A stretch of 64,000 nt of DNA from Chitinophaga niabensis (GTDB lineage Bacteria; Bacteroidota; Bacteroidia; Chitinophagales; Chitinophagaceae). Under the pieces are notes generated by a model. The model was not told the origin of the DNA. It searched no databases and worked only from the letters and a program-made list of their open reading frames with translations. The position numbers and the translations under genes were made by a program. Within the stretch, counting starts at the first letter, position 1, and every line of letters starts with the position of its first letter. Shown piece by piece: positions 9,453-19,600 of this stretch. Location of the stretch: assembly GCF_900129465.1 (NCBI RefSeq), contig NZ_FSRA01000001.1, positions 868,001-932,000 of the forward strand, given 5' to 3'.

Positions 9453-11486
9453 ATGCAACGCTATATATTATTCCTGCTTATACTTATTACGGCCTGCAGA
9501 AAAGAAGAAGAGCGCAGGTTCTCCACCGAACTGGCTGTTGATTCAAGGATAGTAAGGTTAAACGCTGCGCCTGATACCACACGTATTATTGTATACGCTG
9601 ATGGTGACTGGAAAATGGAAACCGCAGAAGAAGCAGACTGGATCAAGGTGCAAACTGCTTCCGGCAGCGGTAAAGGAGATGCGCTGGTAGCCGTAACAGA
9701 TAACGCAGATAAACTGCCGCGTATGATGAAACTGATCGTACGGAGCAAAAGCAAAACAGATACCATCCAGTTACAGCAAAGAGGCTTAGTGCCGGCTATT
9801 GTGATCAACGATACCACTGCACAAAGCATAGCCAATGGCGGTATCCTGAAAACACCCATTACCACCAATGTTCCGCTGGATAAAATGGAAGTGAGTTATC
9901 AATACGATGCAACCGGCCAGGTGAACTGGATCTCCCGGCTGCAGATCACGGATGGATATTTATACTTTACGGTAGATACGAACAAAACAACAGCAGAGCG
10001 TACCGCTTTTATCAGGCTTAGTTACCTAGATGCGCTCGGTACTACCGTAAAAGATTCCATTCGGGTAAAACAATACCTGGGCATGAGCTATAAAGATGCA
10101 GTGGCCAAAGACTTCGCTTATGTGAAACAAACACTGGCTGCAGGCCTGATAGAGGAGAATATATATGTGGAAGGGGTAGTGGTTAGTGATAAAGGGCATC
10201 CTAATATCGCTAAGAACCAGAACAGCGCTGCCAATAAACATAACCTGGATAAAACAGACAATGCTATTTCTGTATACGTGCAAAGCCCGGATGGCAAAAG
10301 CGGCTTGTATTTTAAAACAAAAACACCCGGAGAGAACATCTTTAATTTTAATGACCGCGTAAAGATCTGGCTAAAAGGCACCACGCTTGCTAAGCTCACT
10401 AATCCCGGCAGAGCAGTGATCTCCGGTGTAACGGTAACCAATATCATGCAGAAAGATGGTCAGTCGGTTCCCTTATTGCCCCGCGAAAAATACATGAATG
10501 AACTGACGGACGAAGACCTCTACACCTACGTTAAACTTAAGGATGTAGAGCTCTCTATCCCTTTCGGTGCATTTACCAACATCAACGAAGGTTACACGGC
10601 CAGGATGGATTGTTATCCTGCCAGCATCCGGGATATCCGCGGTAACAGCATGTATATGCTCACCAACCTGGATGTACCTTACCGCAGGGATGGCAATGCC
10701 GTACCACAGGGGAGTGGCAGTATCACCGGTATTATTGTATCTGAAACTTACGAGCGTTATGGCGGCAATATAGGAAAGTATGCTATCCGCCACCTGAAAC
10801 GCAGCGATATTGACCTGAAGGCAGACAGGAATAATGGGTTCTCCAAAGTACTGGTAGAATGGAGCCGTTTCAAAAATGAATATGCTGCTACACCTACCCT
10901 TGCGGCAAATCCCTTAACGCCGGATATCGGCGAAGGAAAGATCACACAAAGCGCAAAAACCGCTATGGACTTTACAGCCAATGGCCTCTATACTACCACC
11001 GACTATAATGGCCTCCTGCAGGAAAGCGCCACCGTGAAAGGAGCAGTTACCAATGGTGGCTGGGGCAGCAAGAGCTGGTGGAATACCACCACTAACAAAG
11101 GTGAGTATTGGGAGATAGCTGTGTCTACCGCAGGCGTTAGTCAGCCGATCTCTTTGCAGATAGATGGTAATGTGGACATTGGCGGGCCAAGGAACTTTGT
11201 GGTGGAATGGTCAGATAAGAATGACGGAAGCGCAGTATGGAACCAGGTGAGCACCTTCACATTTGAGGATGTAGCGAACTTTTCCAATACGCTCTTAACA
11301 CAGGTAGCCGGTTACAAAGCCCTCAACTTCCAGTTCCCGCAGGCTGCGAGTGGGCTGGCTAATCTGTACATCCGTTTAAGGGTAGCGGATAAAACGGCGG
11401 GCACCGCTACCAGCCCAACCGGTGGAACATTAACTGCAGCAACGGCCTGCAGGTTGGTGCATGTTTCTATTAAGTATAATAAATAA
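9453..11486 (+). CDS. DUF5689-like surface lipoprotein with BACON-like N-terminal domain
   Basis: A 677-residue lipoprotein with lipobox ITAC at about residues 12-15. Residues 20-115 look like a BACON-type Ig fold, with a DGDWKMETAEEADWI pattern. A DUF5689-type region begins near residue 210 (YKDAVAKDFAYVKQ, then ENIYVEGVVVSDKG); this family has an OB-like fold and often accompanies secreted nucleases. The last 200 residues form a jelly-roll-like binding domain (GGWGSKSWWN, then GEYWEIAVS). It starts 3 bases after the EEP gene, and a terminator at 11507-11535 ends the operon. It may bind the polymer cut by the EEP enzyme. The DUF5689 name rests on remembered motif resemblance, not a search. 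Confidence 0.72.
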   Translation: MQRYILFLLILITACRKEEERRFSTELAVDSRIVRLNAAPDTTRIIVYADGDWKMETAEEADWIKVQTASGSGKGDALVAVTDNADKLPRMMKLIVRSKSKTDTIQLQQRGLVPAIVINDTTAQSIANGGILKTPITTNVPLDKMEVSYQYDATGQVNWISRLQITDGYLYFTVDTNKTTAERTAFIRLSYLDALGTTVKDSIRVKQYLGMSYKDAVAKDFAYVKQTLAAGLIEENIYVEGVVVSDKGHPNIAKNQNSAANKHNLDKTDNAISVYVQSPDGKSGLYFKTKTPGENIFNFNDRVKIWLKGTTLAKLTNPGRAVISGVTVTNIMQKDGQSVPLLPREKYMNELTDEDLYTYVKLKDVELSIPFGAFTNINEGYTARMDCYPASIRDIRGNSMYMLTNLDVPYRRDGNAVPQGSGSITGIIVSETYERYGGNIGKYAIRHLKRSDIDLKADRNNGFSKVLVEWSRFKNEYAATPTLAANPLTPDIGEGKITQSAKTAMDFTANGLYTTTDYNGLLQESATVKGAVTNGGWGSKSWWNTTTNKGEYWEIAVSTAGVSQPISLQIDGNVDIGGPRNFVVEWSDKNDGSAVWNQVSTFTFEDVANFSNTLLTQVAGYKALNFQFPQAASGLANLYIRLRVADKTAGTATSPTGGTLTAATACRLVHVSIKYNK

Positions 11487-11506
11487 CCGGCCTTTTTCCA
11501 TAACCT

Positions 11507-11538
11507 AAAGCAGCTGCACATAGTGCGGCTGCTTTTTT
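11507..11538 (+). terminator. Rho-independent terminator ending the sigma/FecR/SusCD/EEP operon
   Basis: Arms 11507-11519 and 11523-11535 pair over 13 positions, with one G-T wobble and an ATA loop, followed by T residues. It lies 20 bases after the DUF5689-like gene. Confidence 0.88.
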
Positions 11539-11590
11539 ATTGAGTACCTGTCCCCGTTTGGCAGGTCCGGTCGTTATTAGTAAAAAAACC

Positions 11591-11914
11591 ATGAAAGAGT
11601 TCGTATTCATCTTCAGGAACACCGTTGATCCTGATCAGAAACCATCACCTGAACAGTTGCAGGCAAAGATGAACTGGCTGGGAAGTATTGCCGCTCAGAA
11701 TAAACTGGCAGATAAGGGGAACACCTTATCCCTTTCCCTTGCAAAAACAGTGCAGTCTGATATTGTAAGTGATGGCCCTTACACGGAGATCAAGGAATTC
11801 ATCCTGGGGTACATGATCGTAAAAACTGCTACTATGGAGGATGCTGTGGAATTAGCCAAAACTAATCCCATCATTAAGGCAGGAGGTGTTGTGGAAATAA
11901 GAGCAGTATTATAG
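11591..11914 (+). CDS. YciI-like (YCII-related) protein
   Basis: A 107-residue cytosolic protein of the YCII-related family, small alpha/beta dimers of largely unknown function; Bacteroidota members are often near sigma factors or glyoxalase-like proteins. The start MKEFVFIF at 11591 is chosen because the longer frame from 11540 adds an unconserved N-terminus that overlaps the preceding terminator region. The family's SDGPYTEIKEFILGYMIV segment is present near residues 57-75. It stands alone between two terminators. Family assignment is good; no specific reaction can be given. Confidence 0.8.
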   Translation: MKEFVFIFRNTVDPDQKPSPEQLQAKMNWLGSIAAQNKLADKGNTLSLSLAKTVQSDIVSDGPYTEIKEFILGYMIVKTATMEDAVELAKTNPIIKAGGVVEIRAVL

Positions 11915-11922
11915 GAGATGAT

Positions 11923-11957
11923 AAAAACCCTTTAACTATACCGTTAAAGGGTTTTTT
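11923..11957. terminator. Bidirectional terminator shared by the YciI-like and CHRD genes
   Basis: A perfect 14-bp stem (arms 11923-11936 and 11943-11956) with a TATACC loop has A residues on the left and T residues on the right. It lies between two convergent genes whose stop codons are within 10 bases of it, so it can end both transcripts. Confidence 0.92.
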
Positions 11958-11962
11958 ATTTA

Positions 11963-12766
11963 TTACCTGATCTGGCCTCGTATAATACCATCAGGATGGA
12001 TGTTCGTATGTACATTGGTGTATAACGCCTCTGTTTTTACCGCGTTGGCGGCCGCTTCATCCAGCTGCGTCATTTTTGAGATGCCGAAATCTGCGGCGGT
12101 AGCACACAATCCTACAAGCACGGCGCCATTTACGCCAGCTGCACCCCTGTGTATATGCGCCATCGTTAATGTTTCTCCGCCCGGGAGATTGGTAACGGTC
12201 ACCTTTGAATAAAGTTTGCGGTCTACGGTAAGGCGTATCAAAGCAGTACCGGTAGCCGTGGTTACAACAGGCGGTACTTCATTCAGCCCGGTCATGGCCA
12301 CATCTGCCGCTGCTATGATATCACTGTTCACGGTTCCTCTTACCAGGCCGCCTGGAACCTGGGTAGAATGTACATTGAAGTAAATATCATTTTTGCTGTT
12401 CTTCAAACTATCAGCCAGCGACTGGCGCAGGGTGATCTCTCCTGTGGCTGTGGTGCCGCTGAAAGCAGGGAAGTCCTGGATAATAGGGCCATTAGTAACC
12501 GGGTCGCCTACATGAAAGTGTGCCATGGTGAGCTGATCGCCTGAAGCGAGGTTTTCCACCCGGAAGGAGTACCTGAGCACATTGTTGCCATATAACTGCA
12601 TGGTTAATAGCCCTGTTTCGGTCCGTCCGGCGGGCATGGGGTTCTCCAGCCTGGTGTTGAGGGGGATGGTGAATATAATGTCCGGATTGCTGCCATTGTC
12701 CTTATTGCAGGATATAGAAGTTAACAGGCTCACTGCTGTTATAGTGAGGATATGGTTGTTTCTCAT
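11963..12766 (-). CDS. CHRD-domain lipoprotein (two tandem CHRD domains)
   Basis: A 267-residue secreted lipoprotein; the signal peptide ends in the lipobox TSISC with Cys20. Two CHRD domains follow, at about residues 38-150 and 152-266. Each carries the family's LTMAHFH or LTMAHIH motif, with a histidine pair after a beta-strand, and ends with the VPGGLVRG or HPDGIIRGQI pattern. CHRD domains were first described in chordin and occur in many bacterial surface proteins; the fold is a beta-sandwich of unknown ligand. It is convergent with the YciI-like gene and divergent from the Rhs operon, with 406 bases before the latter. Confidence 0.88.
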   Translation of the reverse strand: MRNNHILTITAVSLLTSISCNKDNGSNPDIIFTIPLNTRLENPMPAGRTETGLLTMQLYGNNVLRYSFRVENLASGDQLTMAHFHVGDPVTNGPIIQDFPAFSGTTATGEITLRQSLADSLKNSKNDIYFNVHSTQVPGGLVRGTVNSDIIAAADVAMTGLNEVPPVVTTATGTALIRLTVDRKLYSKVTVTNLPGGETLTMAHIHRGAAGVNGAVLVGLCATAADFGISKMTQLDEAAANAVKTEALYTNVHTNIHPDGIIRGQIR

Positions 12767-13018
12767 AACAAGTGGTTTAATTCGTGTAGATATTACAAAA
12801 ATGGCTCCAAAAAGGTTGTGTGGATTTAGCTGATTGCATTACCCCTATCAGATATAATGCATGTGGAAGGTTTGGAACGGAACCAGGTAAAAACCGGCCT
12901 TACCTTAACAAAACAATAAAATAATATGCTCCTGTGTGCTTGAAAATGAATGTATAAGTTAGGAATGCATACAACAAAAAAAATAAATAGAACATTGTGA
13001 TTAATTGAAAAACCCGCT

Positions 13019-13026
13019 TATATTTG
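13019..13026 (+). promoter_or_regulatory. Candidate promoter (-7 element) for the Rhs operon
   Basis: TATATTTG at 13019-13026 matches the Bacteroidota -7 consensus perfectly. A TTG at 12995-12997 is 21 bases upstream, within the usual -33 range. Transcription would start near 13033, about 140 bases before the first gene, leaving a long leader that includes the 20-bp direct repeats. Confidence 0.5.
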
Positions 13027-13037
13027 TCCCAGTCAAC

Positions 13038-13077
13038 GGATAGTAACCTATACCTTAGGATAGAAACCTATGACCCG
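13038..13077 (+). repeat. Two 20-bp direct repeats at the start of the Rhs operon leader
   Basis: GGATAG-N-AACCTAT occurs at 13038 and again at 13058, exactly 20 bp apart, and a weaker AACCTAATACC follows near 13092. Each copy is itself an imperfect palindrome (ATAG against CTAT). The pair starts about 5 bases after the predicted transcription start. Spacing of two helical turns next to a promoter is what an operator for a dimeric regulator would show, or these could be leader RNA elements. The rest of 12767-13172 shows nothing else I recognise. Confidence 0.55.
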
Positions 13078-13172
13078 GTAATTGCAGGAAACCTAATACC
13101 TATACAGAAAGAGTTGTGTTTGCCCATTTGGACCTGCCTTTTTTTATTAACACATTTTCATAGCTTAAACAT

Positions 13173-15497
13173 TTGAAGGTCCGTATTACCTTAATACTGT
13201 TCCTTAATTTGTTGGCCTGTGCCGGATTTTCTCAATCCATCCTGAAAACAGGTCTGCATAATTATGTCGGAACATGGGGTGAGCCGGATTCGCTGGATGC
13301 GTATCAATTCCCTTCAGATACTCTTTATTTCAGTTGGAGAACGGGTAACTGTAAAGGTTTGCGGATGATCCCGCTTTATTTGTACGCAGAGAGAGAAGAT
13401 ACGGTCACCGGAGTGCGCATTCGTTCGAGGAATGACGGATATTTCATGCCTGCAAAAAAACGCACACCATTGATAACGGTACACGGTAACATTATGTATG
13501 ACCTGTATTATCAGTCCCATGCAGATACACCTTATCTGGAACGGGAGATCTATCAGCATACATTACAGACCACACTGGATATTACCTTGCGTAACCAATA
13601 TCCATTACGTGTAGCCTTTAGCACTACTAAAAGTAATGCAAGCCTGTTGCGCAGTATTACAGGTCTGAACCTTCAATATACCAATCGTGATTTTAAGAAC
13701 GCACTGTTGGCTAAAGCACAGGCATGGGATGCGGGTAAGATAAAACAGTGGCAGGAGATACAGGATATGAAACTGCAGCTGAATAAAAGCTGGGATTCAC
13801 TATACCGTATGAAAAGCTGGTTCAATACACCGGAACAGATACAAAGAATGGTAGAAGCGCGTGAGCGGGAACTATACGGAAAGGCAGGAGGAAAGCTGCC
13901 GGAACTCCCCAATAAACCTCATCTTCCTTTAAAAGACCTGCGTAATAAATTGCCCAAACTGCCCTTGGTGAAAGATAGCACGCTGCAAACATTGCAACGG
14001 GAATATGAGCTGAAGGCAGCTAAAATTGATTCCCTGCAGAAAAGCATAGCCAAAGCAGAGGCATTATATGAAAAGAAACTGGGCGCATATGGATTGAAGA
14101 AAGAAACACTGGTGGGCCTCCTTACCAGGAGGGCCAGCCCTAAAGAGCTCATCAGTCACCTGGAAGGAATGAACCTTCCGGATTCCATATTACCTAAAGG
14201 ATATAAGACCTTATTGTCGTTACGTACCATAGGCATTGGCAGAACGATGGTGGATTATTCTGAACTCACAGCCCGTAATATCAGTATCATAGGGGTACAG
14301 GCAGAGTTGAATCCTTCCTGGTATTTTGCAGTAGCGTCCGGAGCAGTGGATTACCGTTTCAGGGATTTTGTGGTAAACACTAACCGCCAGCGCCAGTATC
14401 TCAACGTGGTGAGGGTAGGTAAAGGTATGAAGGACGGGAACAATGTGATCCTGAGCTATTATACCGGAAAGAAGCAGGCTTATAACTTTGGTAACAGCCA
14501 GCAGGTAACAGTGCCGGATAACAGGATCATGGGCTTTTCCCTGGAAGGAAGATGGCAATTGGATAAAAATACTTATTTCATTGGCGAAGCTGCGAAATCA
14601 TCTATGCCATCACATGTGCGCGTGGCCCCGAAAGATGGCCTGGGAGGAAGTATGCTGCGCTTCGCAGACCGTTCCAATGAAGCCTATGCCATATCCTCTT
14701 ATACATTCATACCCGCTACGGGCACACGCCTGAGCGGTATGTACAAAATGATGGGTGCTAATTTTCAGTCATTTAGTTTGTATGCCTCCGGATCCAAACA
14801 GAGTGGCTGGATGCTCAAAGCAGATCAACCCTTCTTTAAACAACAACTCACTATTTCTGCTTCATTGCGGAAGAATACATACACCAGCATTTTTGAAACG
14901 TCCAGCTATATGAGCAATACCGTCTTCAAAAGCATTCAGGCTACATTCAGAAGAAGGAACTGGCCGGTGATATCCCTTGGGTATTTCCCCAGCTCACAGC
15001 TCATGAAACTGGGAGAAGACAGGTTCATGGAGAACATGTTCTATACGATGACGGGTACTGTAAGTCACTATTATAAATACCGTAATACAGGTATGAACAC
15101 CATGTTTTCCGGAACAAGGTTTTATAATCGCCAGGCAGACAGCAATTTTGTATACTTCAATAGCACCAACCTGCTGCTGAACCAGGCAATCTTCCTCGGA
15201 AAACTTACATTGAACGGCACCGTTTCTTCCGCTACCAATCAGGACTATGCCCTGTTTGGTGCAGATGGAAATGCACAATACAAGATCAGGAGCTGGCTGG
15301 ATGCAGGTGGCGGATTGAAATACAATTATCAGACAGTTTACCGGTTACGGCAGGTAGGTTATACAGCAAATGTGCGGGTGGATATTCCGAAGATAGGGGA
15401 GATTATGCTGATGGCAGACCAGGGGTTTGTACCGGGTGCAGATAAAAAGCTCGTTCCCAATAAAACGGGGAGGCTTACCTATACCAGAATTTTTTAA
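13173..15497 (+). CDS. Outer-membrane beta-barrel protein with coiled-coil domain, first gene of the Rhs cassette
   Basis: A 774-residue exported protein with no family I can name. The start is a TTG at 13173; no ATG would keep the signal peptide, which runs to about residue 21 (ACAGFSQS). Residues 25-165 are beta-rich. Residues about 170-330 are strongly helical and charged (QWQEIQDMKLQLNKSW, then REYELKAAKIDSLQKSIAKA) and should form a coiled coil. The remaining 430 residues have alternating beta-strand patterns and end in Phe (LTYTRIF), as outer-membrane barrels do. It lies 13 bases before the Ig-like gene in a run of close-set secreted proteins, so it may anchor or export the Rhs components. 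That role is inference. Confidence 0.6.
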   Translation: MKVRITLILFLNLLACAGFSQSILKTGLHNYVGTWGEPDSLDAYQFPSDTLYFSWRTGNCKGLRMIPLYLYAEREDTVTGVRIRSRNDGYFMPAKKRTPLITVHGNIMYDLYYQSHADTPYLEREIYQHTLQTTLDITLRNQYPLRVAFSTTKSNASLLRSITGLNLQYTNRDFKNALLAKAQAWDAGKIKQWQEIQDMKLQLNKSWDSLYRMKSWFNTPEQIQRMVEARERELYGKAGGKLPELPNKPHLPLKDLRNKLPKLPLVKDSTLQTLQREYELKAAKIDSLQKSIAKAEALYEKKLGAYGLKKETLVGLLTRRASPKELISHLEGMNLPDSILPKGYKTLLSLRTIGIGRTMVDYSELTARNISIIGVQAELNPSWYFAVASGAVDYRFRDFVVNTNRQRQYLNVVRVGKGMKDGNNVILSYYTGKKQAYNFGNSQQVTVPDNRIMGFSLEGRWQLDKNTYFIGEAAKSSMPSHVRVAPKDGLGGSMLRFADRSNEAYAISSYTFIPATGTRLSGMYKMMGANFQSFSLYASGSKQSGWMLKADQPFFKQQLTISASLRKNTYTSIFETSSYMSNTVFKSIQATFRRRNWPVISLGYFPSSQLMKLGEDRFMENMFYTMTGTVSHYYKYRNTGMNTMFSGTRFYNRQADSNFVYFNSTNLLLNQAIFLGKLTLNGTVSSATNQDYALFGADGNAQYKIRSWLDAGGGLKYNYQTVYRLRQVGYTANVRVDIPKIGEIMLMADQGFVPGADKKLVPNKTGRLTYTRIF

Positions 15498-15510
15498 AAG
15501 TGTTCGTAAT

Positions 15511-16599
15511 ATGAAGAGATCCCTATGCCTTGCACTGCTCTTGCTGGCCCTGCGTGCCGGGGCGCAGGTGAGTATGACACCGCAGGTTCCTCCTGCCGGC
15601 GTGATCCTGAAGGCGCAGTTATGGAATATTATGCTGGTGTCTGCTAACGACCGCCCACTGAACGTACGCATCAGTTTACGTCTGCTGGATGCACAGACCA
15701 GCCAGCCCATGCTTACCGGAATAACCCGTAACCTCATCGTCTCAAAAGGCGCGAAACAGTTGCAGGTAAATGATGTGATGCCTGTGCAGTATGAATACCT
15801 GAGCGCTGTGATAGATCGCAGTGTAAATGGGTTACTGCCGGCTGGTAATTACCTCGCCTGTTATACCCTGATGGTGGAAGGAGATAAAGGAAACACCTAC
15901 CGGGAAGATTGCATCCCTGTTACCATAGAACCTGTAAGCCCTCCACTGCTCAATATGCCCGCCAATCAGAGTGAGCTGGAAACAAAACAACCACAGTTCA
16001 CCTGGATACCACCTGCCCCCGCCGGGATGTTCAATAACCTGAATTATGAAATGCGTGTAGCGGAAATACGGGAAGGGCAATCGGCAGCAGAGGCAGTACA
16101 ACAGAATATTCCTGTGTTCCGTGTGAACAGGCAGCGGGAAATGTATCTGAACTATCCTGCCGGCGCTGCAAAACTTGATACCGGTAAGAATTATGCCTGG
16201 ACGGTGATTGCAAAGAACGGAGAGCTGTTTGCTGCGCAGGCGGAGGTATGGACCTTCAGGATTAAAGCGCTTCAACATGTAGTTAGCCGTAATAATGATG
16301 TGTATACCCAACTGCGTAAGTCCCTTGACGGACGGGTTGTTTATGCTTCCGGACCTCTGCAGCTGGCATATGTGAACGAAACAGCGGATAGCACTGTGCA
16401 GTATGAACTCATAGCGTTGGAAGACCAGAATAAAGTATTGCACAACGGGGACCTGCGCGTGAAGAGAGGCAATAACTTCCTGGATGTGCCGCTGGGGAAA
16501 CGCAACAAGTTTACAGAAGGCAAAAGCTACCTGTTCAGGTTGCGTAACGGCCGGCAGGAATACTGGCAATTGAAATTCATTTATACCCGCGGAAAATAA
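15511..16599 (+). CDS. Secreted Ig/fibronectin-like protein of the Rhs cassette
   Basis: A 362-residue secreted protein. MKRSLCL at 15511 is chosen as the start because it opens a clean signal peptide ending near residue 18 (RAGAQ); the frame extends upstream to 15427 but overlaps the previous gene. The body is beta-rich, with a fibronectin-like domain at about residues 145-255 (LNMPANQSELETKQPQFTWI, then KNYAWTVIAKNGELFAAQAE). It begins 13 bases after the barrel gene and ends 24 before the SpvB/PA14 gene. No enzymatic motif is seen. A structural or adaptor part of the Rhs surface assembly is likely by context only. Confidence 0.6.
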   Translation: MKRSLCLALLLLALRAGAQVSMTPQVPPAGVILKAQLWNIMLVSANDRPLNVRISLRLLDAQTSQPMLTGITRNLIVSKGAKQLQVNDVMPVQYEYLSAVIDRSVNGLLPAGNYLACYTLMVEGDKGNTYREDCIPVTIEPVSPPLLNMPANQSELETKQPQFTWIPPAPAGMFNNLNYEMRVAEIREGQSAAEAVQQNIPVFRVNRQREMYLNYPAGAAKLDTGKNYAWTVIAKNGELFAAQAEVWTFRIKALQHVVSRNNDVYTQLRKSLDGRVVYASGPLQLAYVNETADSTVQYELIALEDQNKVLHNGDLRVKRGNNFLDVPLGKRNKFTEGKSYLFRLRNGRQEYWQLKFIYTRGK

Positions 16600-16623
16600 C
16601 CTTATACCTAAAATAATTGAGTA

Positions 16624-19600
16624 ATGATATTGGCTTTTGCTGAAAAGTGGAAAAAGACATTTGCATGCCTGATGCTGGGGCTTATCTACTTTGAGATAGT
16701 AGTACCTCCGCAGGTTTTTGCCCATGGGCGTGGCGGTGGAAGGTATGCCATACGCAATAGGGTGCCTGTGTTTGTGGCGCCGGTGTATACCCCGGCGCCT
16801 GTTGCGGCAAAAAAAGTGGTGGTTGCTCCTAAAGTAACAATGCCAGCCAAAGCAGCCAGGGCTCCTTTCAATGGAGGACCTACGCAGCCAGAGTCACAGG
16901 ATTTTCACTCCATAAACGGAGATGATATGGTGAACCTTTTCACAGGAGACTTTACTTATAAAGTTCCTTTGCTGGACGTAGGTGGCTATCCTCTGGCCAT
17001 CGGTTATAACGGTGGTCCTGATATGGCCCAGGAGGCCAGCTGGGTGGGACTTGGATGGAATATCAATCCCGGTAGTATTACACGAAACATGCGTGGTTTA
17101 CCAGATGATTTTAACGGAAGAGATTCTGTGACAAAAACAACTTCTGTTAAAGAGAATAAAACGATCGGCGCTTCCGGTGGTGTGGATGTGGAATTGATAG
17201 GTTTACCTATTACGATTGGTGCCAGTGCCGGATTATTTCATAATACCTATCGTGGATGGGGAATTGAGAGCGGGGTGAATGCAAGCCTGAATGTCGGAGA
17301 GAAAGCTTCCGGGCCTCTGAGCGGCGGACTTTCTCTTAATAACAACTCCCAGGAAGGATTTACTGTTTCTCCTAATCTCTCGTTGAAATTATTCAGTGCA
17401 TCTTCTAAGGACAAAGGTTCTGTAGACGGGAGTGTTTCCATGGGGCTATCCTATAACTCACGTTCCGGCTTGAAAGCGCTGCAGTTCTCCAGTGGCGTGA
17501 AAATGTACCGCTCCACAAAAAACCGGCAGATAAAGGAAAGTATTGATGCATCCCAGGAACAACGGGAAATGAGGGCGCTTCCCGGACAAATAGGCTCTTC
17601 TGCCTACCGGACAAGTAATATTTCTTTCAATACGCCGGCCTTCACGCCGTCTATGGACCTGCCATATACTTCCCGGAATTTTACCGCTACAGTGAAACTG
17701 GGGCTGGAGTATATGACAGTACACCCTAGTATCTCTATCACCGGCTATGTATCCAAACAATATATTGCCAAAGAGGACCAGGTAAGGCATTTCCCTGCCT
17801 ATGGTTACCTGAACTTTGGCAGCGGAAAAGCCAACCCTGCAGGCCTGCTGGACTATAACAGGGAAAAAGAGATCCCTTACAGGGAAAAGCCGGATTTCCC
17901 CAATATTGCCATTCCTTCTTATACTTATGATGTATTCTCCATTTCAGGAGAAGGAACGGGAGGAATGTTCCGTGCATACCGCAGCGACATTGGCTACGTG
18001 CATGATCACAGCATGCGGACCAAGGATCAGAGCCAGAGTGCAAGTCTGGACTTGGGTTTCGGTAACCTGTTCCACGTTGGCGCCAACTTCGCGGAAACAA
18101 GAGCGTTTACGCAAACTGGCCCCTGGCAGCAAAACAATTCACTCAGCAATACAGTTGCATTTACAGAATCAGACAAGGATTATGAAGCGGTTTATTTCCG
18201 CAATCCCGGAGAGATGGCCATCAATTCAGGCGCCTATTATAAAACCATTGGTGGTGCAGATCTTGTAGTGCCCAAAATCGTGCAATCAGGGAGGAACTCC
18301 CCGAATATGCAGGCCACCAACTTTCTGAGCAGGTATAAAGGAGAAGTAAAACAGGATGAGATCCAACTCACCGCAGCCAATGCTGTAAAAAAAGAACGTG
18401 ACAAAAGGTCCCAGGTGATCACACACCTTACGGCGGAAGAAGCAGACATTACCGGGTTCCCCAGGTTCATTGAGAACTATAGCATGAATAAATTTTCGGC
18501 GCAGCAATGCGAAGAGGAGATACCGGATGATATAGACCAGGACACTACAGGGTTCAGAGCGGAATATTTTTTCAGAAATAAAGATCTGAAGGGGCAGGTT
18601 TACCATGCTATTGATACCGCCGTGAATTACCCTAACCTGGCAACATATAATTATGCCACCCAGGCAAGGTGGAATTTCATGACCAACGGAAGCACTAACT
18701 TCTCTATCCGCTGGAGAGGACGGATCAAGGCGCCGGTAACGGGCGTTTATACCATTACTCTTAACTCCGACGATGGTGTGCGGTTGTTTGTAAATGATAG
18801 TGCCATTGTGGATGACTGGACCGTTCATGCCCTGAGAACAACAACCCGCACGCTCAACCTGGAGGAAGGTAAGATCTACAACGTGCGGCTGGAATATTTT
18901 CAGAACACAGGCGATGTAGTGATAACTATGAAGTGGCAATGTGGTAATGTGATAGTACAGGCAAAAGATATGTTCATACCCAGCGCTAAGGATGAGTTTG
19001 TTGCTATAGAGGACCAATTGGTGAAGGAAAAAAGAGTGAACACTTTCCGGAAATCCAACCATATTTCACAATTGGATGTACTCAACAGCGATGGCCGCCG
19101 GTATATTTACGGCCTCCCTGTTTATAACTTGAAACAGAAGGAAGTCACCTTTGCCATACCAAAGGAAAAAGGTAACGCATTGGAAGGCCTTACCTCCTAT
19201 AATCACGGCAGTGATAACACCACAGATAATATGAACGGGCAAGACCGTTATTTCAGCAGCGAAGAGATACCTGCCTATGCCCATACCTTCCTGCTAACCG
19301 GCGTAGTAACGCCTGATTATGTGGATATTACCGGAAATGGTATATCTGATGATGACCCGGGTGATGCCATCAAGTTTAATTATACAAAAATAGCAGGAGC
19401 CAAAAATCCTTATACCTGGCGTACGCCGTTTTCAAACAAAGCTAATTACAGTGAAGGTATGAAATCGGATAACCGGGATGATAAAGGCAGCTACATCTAT
19501 GGGGAAAAAGAATTGTGGTACCTGAATACGATAGAATCAAAGAATATGATCGCCACCTTTACGCTGGAGGACCGTATGGACCTTGCGCCTATATCGGAAA

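Noticed and set aside
18286..19062. 258-codon open frame on the minus strand
   Set aside because: Antisense to the PA14 region of the SpvB-like gene; no signal or domain features.
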